The position numbers and the translations under genes were made by a program. The notes beneath the pieces were generated by a model that was given only the letters and a program-made list of their open reading frames with translations, made no database searches and had not been told where the DNA came from. Of a DNA stretch of 15,459 bases, positions 13,170 through 15,459 are shown one piece after another (within the stretch, counting starts at the first letter, position 1; the number at the start of each line of letters is the position of its first letter). Source of the DNA: Candidatus Heimdallarchaeota archaeon (GTDB lineage: Archaea > Asgardarchaeota > Heimdallarchaeia > Heimdallarchaeales > Heimdallarchaeaceae); the NCBI GenBank assembly GCA_023135215.1, contig JAGLTP010000608.1:1-15459 (forward strand). The letters are read 5' to 3'.

Positions 13170-15459
13170 ATGGCAAGAGTGTCTTCAAAGAAACCAATAA
13201 AGGATTCTAATAAGATTGATAACAATGTTAATTTCAACAATGAAGATGAACTTAAAAAGCTAGCAAAGAAATTTGGAATCACTTTTGATTCTGATAAAGA
13301 AAAATTAATCGCGAATCTTGCTCTAAAAGGACAAGAATATATCAACATACATGAATTTGAAAAATCAACAGAGATCAGTGACATACTATTTTCTTTAGCA
13401 TCTCAATGGAAAGATGATTTTACTCTTATGAAAGCAAATCTCTTGAAAGCTCAAATCCTTTCTAGTAATAAACAAGATCCACTTGGCAGTCTGCAAGATG
13501 GTTTGAAAACTGCAAAGAAACTCAATTTACATGATATAGCTGTTGGTATTAGAGTACAGATCGCTTTTGAGAAATATCGGAGACATCAATACAAAGGAGT
13601 TCTTAAGGAATTAAACCAAATCATGAAACTTTCGGAGATTAGTGATGAAAACTCAAGAATAATTTGTGAGCTTAGAGCACGATCATATTGGGAACTAGAT
13701 GACTACAAGAAGGGATTTGATGCTACACTTCTCTGGTTTAAAAAATTAAAAGAAAAATCTGATGATCTTTATTCTTTGTTTATGGCTATAGTTTATCTTC
13801 TTACGGTTCTAAGTTCAGTTTCCTTATCTTATTCTGAAGAAGAATTAGAGGAAATTAAAAACGATATTCATTCTGTTTTATCACAAATAGCAACTTCTAC
13901 GCATCTTTTCAAAGATTTGATTCCAAACTTAGATACTTTATTCGCCAAATCTTTAATGATGGTTGAACCTAGAATACTTCATGAGTTCTCAGATCTTATT
14001 CTTCAATCTGTAAGATGGATGGATGAAGAAAAATACCTGTTTCTTTGTTTGAAACTTGCTGATTCATTCTATAATATAGAGGATTTTGACAAATCAACTA
14101 ATCTAGTCGACAAAGCTATCCAATTTGCTAGAGAAAAGAAATATGCGAAAATTGAACCATTACTCATTTTTAAAAGAACAGAAATTACAAGTTTGATTTT
14201 TTATTTCGTGCCATTTGATCCCTTATTCGATCCTTCAGCGATTGAATCTGTTACAGTAAATATAAAAGGTACAACCAAAACTCAAAACCTGAATCTTATT
14301 CAAGCACCAACAAACAATTTTCCTTCCACCTCTTACTCTCATTTCCTGCGAATACTTGAGAAAGCATCTCAATTCTATGAAAAGGAAGGATATATAGAAA
14401 TAAATGGTTTAAGTTCAAACGAGGAGAGGTGTCATTTCGTTCTACAATTTGAGATAGGAGATGAACAAATAGATCTTCTGATGAGAGAGGATTTCAAAAT
14501 TGAGAAAAATATCTCTCAAACATTACATTCCACTGTTTCTCCTTACTATTCTGTCATTGGTGTCATTACAGATTCAAGTGCAAAACCAATTGATGATATT
14601 GAAGATATAGAGAAAATTCTACTGAAGATTCAAAGAGCAGTCAATTGTCCAGCATCAAAAATTAATCTAATATTTGCAAAGAATCCACCACAGCTGAATA
14701 TATTTAGCGTCTTTAATGAAGATAAACAATTCAGAGGGCTAAAAATTAAATTACTTGAAATTGCTTCTACTCTTCGTAAAGAGTACGATTTTGTTCGAGA
14801 GAATGACTTTCTCCAACTCTTCCAAAGTGATCCCATCACAATTTTCGATTTATCGCTTCGGGAACCTGAGCAATTAGAACCATTATCAAAACTACTCAGA
14901 CACGCTTATGGAGTTGATTTAGATAATTCAATCCTATCTGAATTTTTCGGCAAAGTAATAGATCTATTCCTTGAAAGAATTGATACAAGATTTTGGAAGG
15001 ATTTTTACTATCAATATGCATGGTTACAACTCAAAGGTGAATTTCTCTCACTAACAAATAAACAGGTATCAAAAAAGATGATCTTAAGTCAGAGATTGAT
15101 AAAAATTGCTCAAAAATTAAATGAAGAAGAAAAGATACTTGAAAGTAGATACTTCCATCTTTTTTCCTCAATTATAAATAAAGAGGATAATCTGAATGTG
15201 GAAATTAACGAATTGATAAAAGAATCTGAGAAATTGGAATCTAGAAAATATTTGACTATTTCTAAAATATTCACTAATTTAAACAAAGAAAAAGACACAT
15301 TGAAAGATGAGTTACTTATTGATACAATAAACAATTTCTGCGAACTGTGCGAATTTAAAGATTGGGACAAGAGTTTAGAGCTCTTTGTTCTTCTTCTAAG
15401 TAAAATACCAAAAATAACCTCTTTACTGGAAATATGCAAAAAAAAGGAAACTAAAGAAA
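13170..15459 (+). CDS. Large TPR-like helical protein of unknown function (3' end outside window)
   Basis: An uninterrupted frame of 763 codons from the ATG at 13170 runs off the window edge, so the C-terminus is missing. I do not recognise a family. Residues 1-27 are polar and basic, probably disordered. Residues about 48-200 look like degenerate TPR-type helix pairs (for example GQEYINIHEFEKSTEISDIL and RARSYWELDDYKKGFDATLL), and 289-325 contains another (LADSFYNIEDFDKSTNLVDK). Residues about 405-515 differ: alternating strands such as HFVLQFEIGDEQIDLLM, SVIGVITDS and KINLIFAK suggest an embedded alpha/beta domain. Residues about 560-763 are again helical and charged. No signal peptide, membrane helix or nucleotide-binding motif is seen. 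The ribosome-binding site is weak (GCAGAG). Composition resembles its neighbours. A helical scaffold or regulatory protein is a guess. Confidence 0.8.
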   Translation, partial: MARVSSKKPIKDSNKIDNNVNFNNEDELKKLAKKFGITFDSDKEKLIANLALKGQEYINIHEFEKSTEISDILFSLASQWKDDFTLMKANLLKAQILSSNKQDPLGSLQDGLKTAKKLNLHDIAVGIRVQIAFEKYRRHQYKGVLKELNQIMKLSEISDENSRIICELRARSYWELDDYKKGFDATLLWFKKLKEKSDDLYSLFMAIVYLLTVLSSVSLSYSEEELEEIKNDIHSVLSQIATSTHLFKDLIPNLDTLFAKSLMMVEPRILHEFSDLILQSVRWMDEEKYLFLCLKLADSFYNIEDFDKSTNLVDKAIQFAREKKYAKIEPLLIFKRTEITSLIFYFVPFDPLFDPSAIESVTVNIKGTTKTQNLNLIQAPTNNFPSTSYSHFLRILEKASQFYEKEGYIEINGLSSNEERCHFVLQFEIGDEQIDLLMREDFKIEKNISQTLHSTVSPYYSVIGVITDSSAKPIDDIEDIEKILLKIQRAVNCPASKINLIFAKNPPQLNIFSVFNEDKQFRGLKIKLLEIASTLRKEYDFVRENDFLQLFQSDPITIFDLSLREPEQLEPLSKLLRHAYGVDLDNSILSEFFGKVIDLFLERIDTRFWKDFYYQYAWLQLKGEFLSLTNKQVSKKMILSQRLIKIAQKLNEEEKILESRYFHLFSSIINKEDNLNVEINELIKESEKLESRKYLTISKIFTNLNKEKDTLKDELLIDTINNFCELCEFKDWDKSLELFVLLLSKIPKITSLLEICKKKETKE

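Noticed and set aside
13097..13384. A 95-codon open frame on the minus strand
   Set aside because: It lies antisense to the start of the large 13170 gene, is Ser/Leu/Phe-rich as expected of an antisense shadow, and has no motif.
1..15459. CRISPR arrays, insertion sequences, integration sites or defence genes
   Set aside because: No regularly spaced repeats, terminal inverted repeats, transposase or integrase motifs were seen on either strand.

Overview
The window looks archaeal. It is AT-rich, its promoters resemble archaeal TATA boxes, several genes have ribosome-binding sites matching GGAGGTGAT, and it carries a complete A-type (archaeal/vacuolar-type) ATP synthase. An Asgard-type archaeon is possible, but nothing here proves a lineage.

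Layout: (1) 26-1006 (+), a zinc-ribbon protein with two C-terminal membrane helices. (2) 1067-1792 (+), a HAD-superfamily phosphatase-like protein. (3) 1799-11029, the ATP synthase locus with all nine expected subunits, A, B, C, D, E, F, H, I and K. (4) 11206-12926 (-), a TPR-repeat protein followed by a GNAT acetyltransferase with a seven-codon mini-ORF abutting its start. (5) 13170 to the window end (+), at least 763 codons of a large unrecognised protein, mostly helical and TPR-like, cut off by the window edge.

The ATP synthase genes lie in an unusual arrangement. The main unit runs leftward as A-B-D-(UspA-like)-E-I-K with tiny gaps or short overlaps, which suggests one mRNA and translational coupling. 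F is transcribed divergently from A across a 96-bp promoter region. C is on the plus strand and converges on K. H is on the minus strand, and its start codon overlaps that of C head to head. The complex is therefore spread over at least four transcription units instead of the familiar H-I-K-E-C-F-A-B-D order. A universal-stress-protein-like gene with a degraded nucleotide-binding motif sits between D and E.

Working together, A3B3 hydrolyses or makes ATP, D and F form the central shaft, C links the shaft to the K ring, E and H form the peripheral stalks, and I with K forms the ion channel. K is a duplicated hairpin with a carboxylate in both halves and no clear sodium-site glutamine, so proton coupling is more likely than sodium. 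No RNA genes, CRISPR arrays, insertion sequences or inteins were seen, and no gap between genes exceeds 300 bases.
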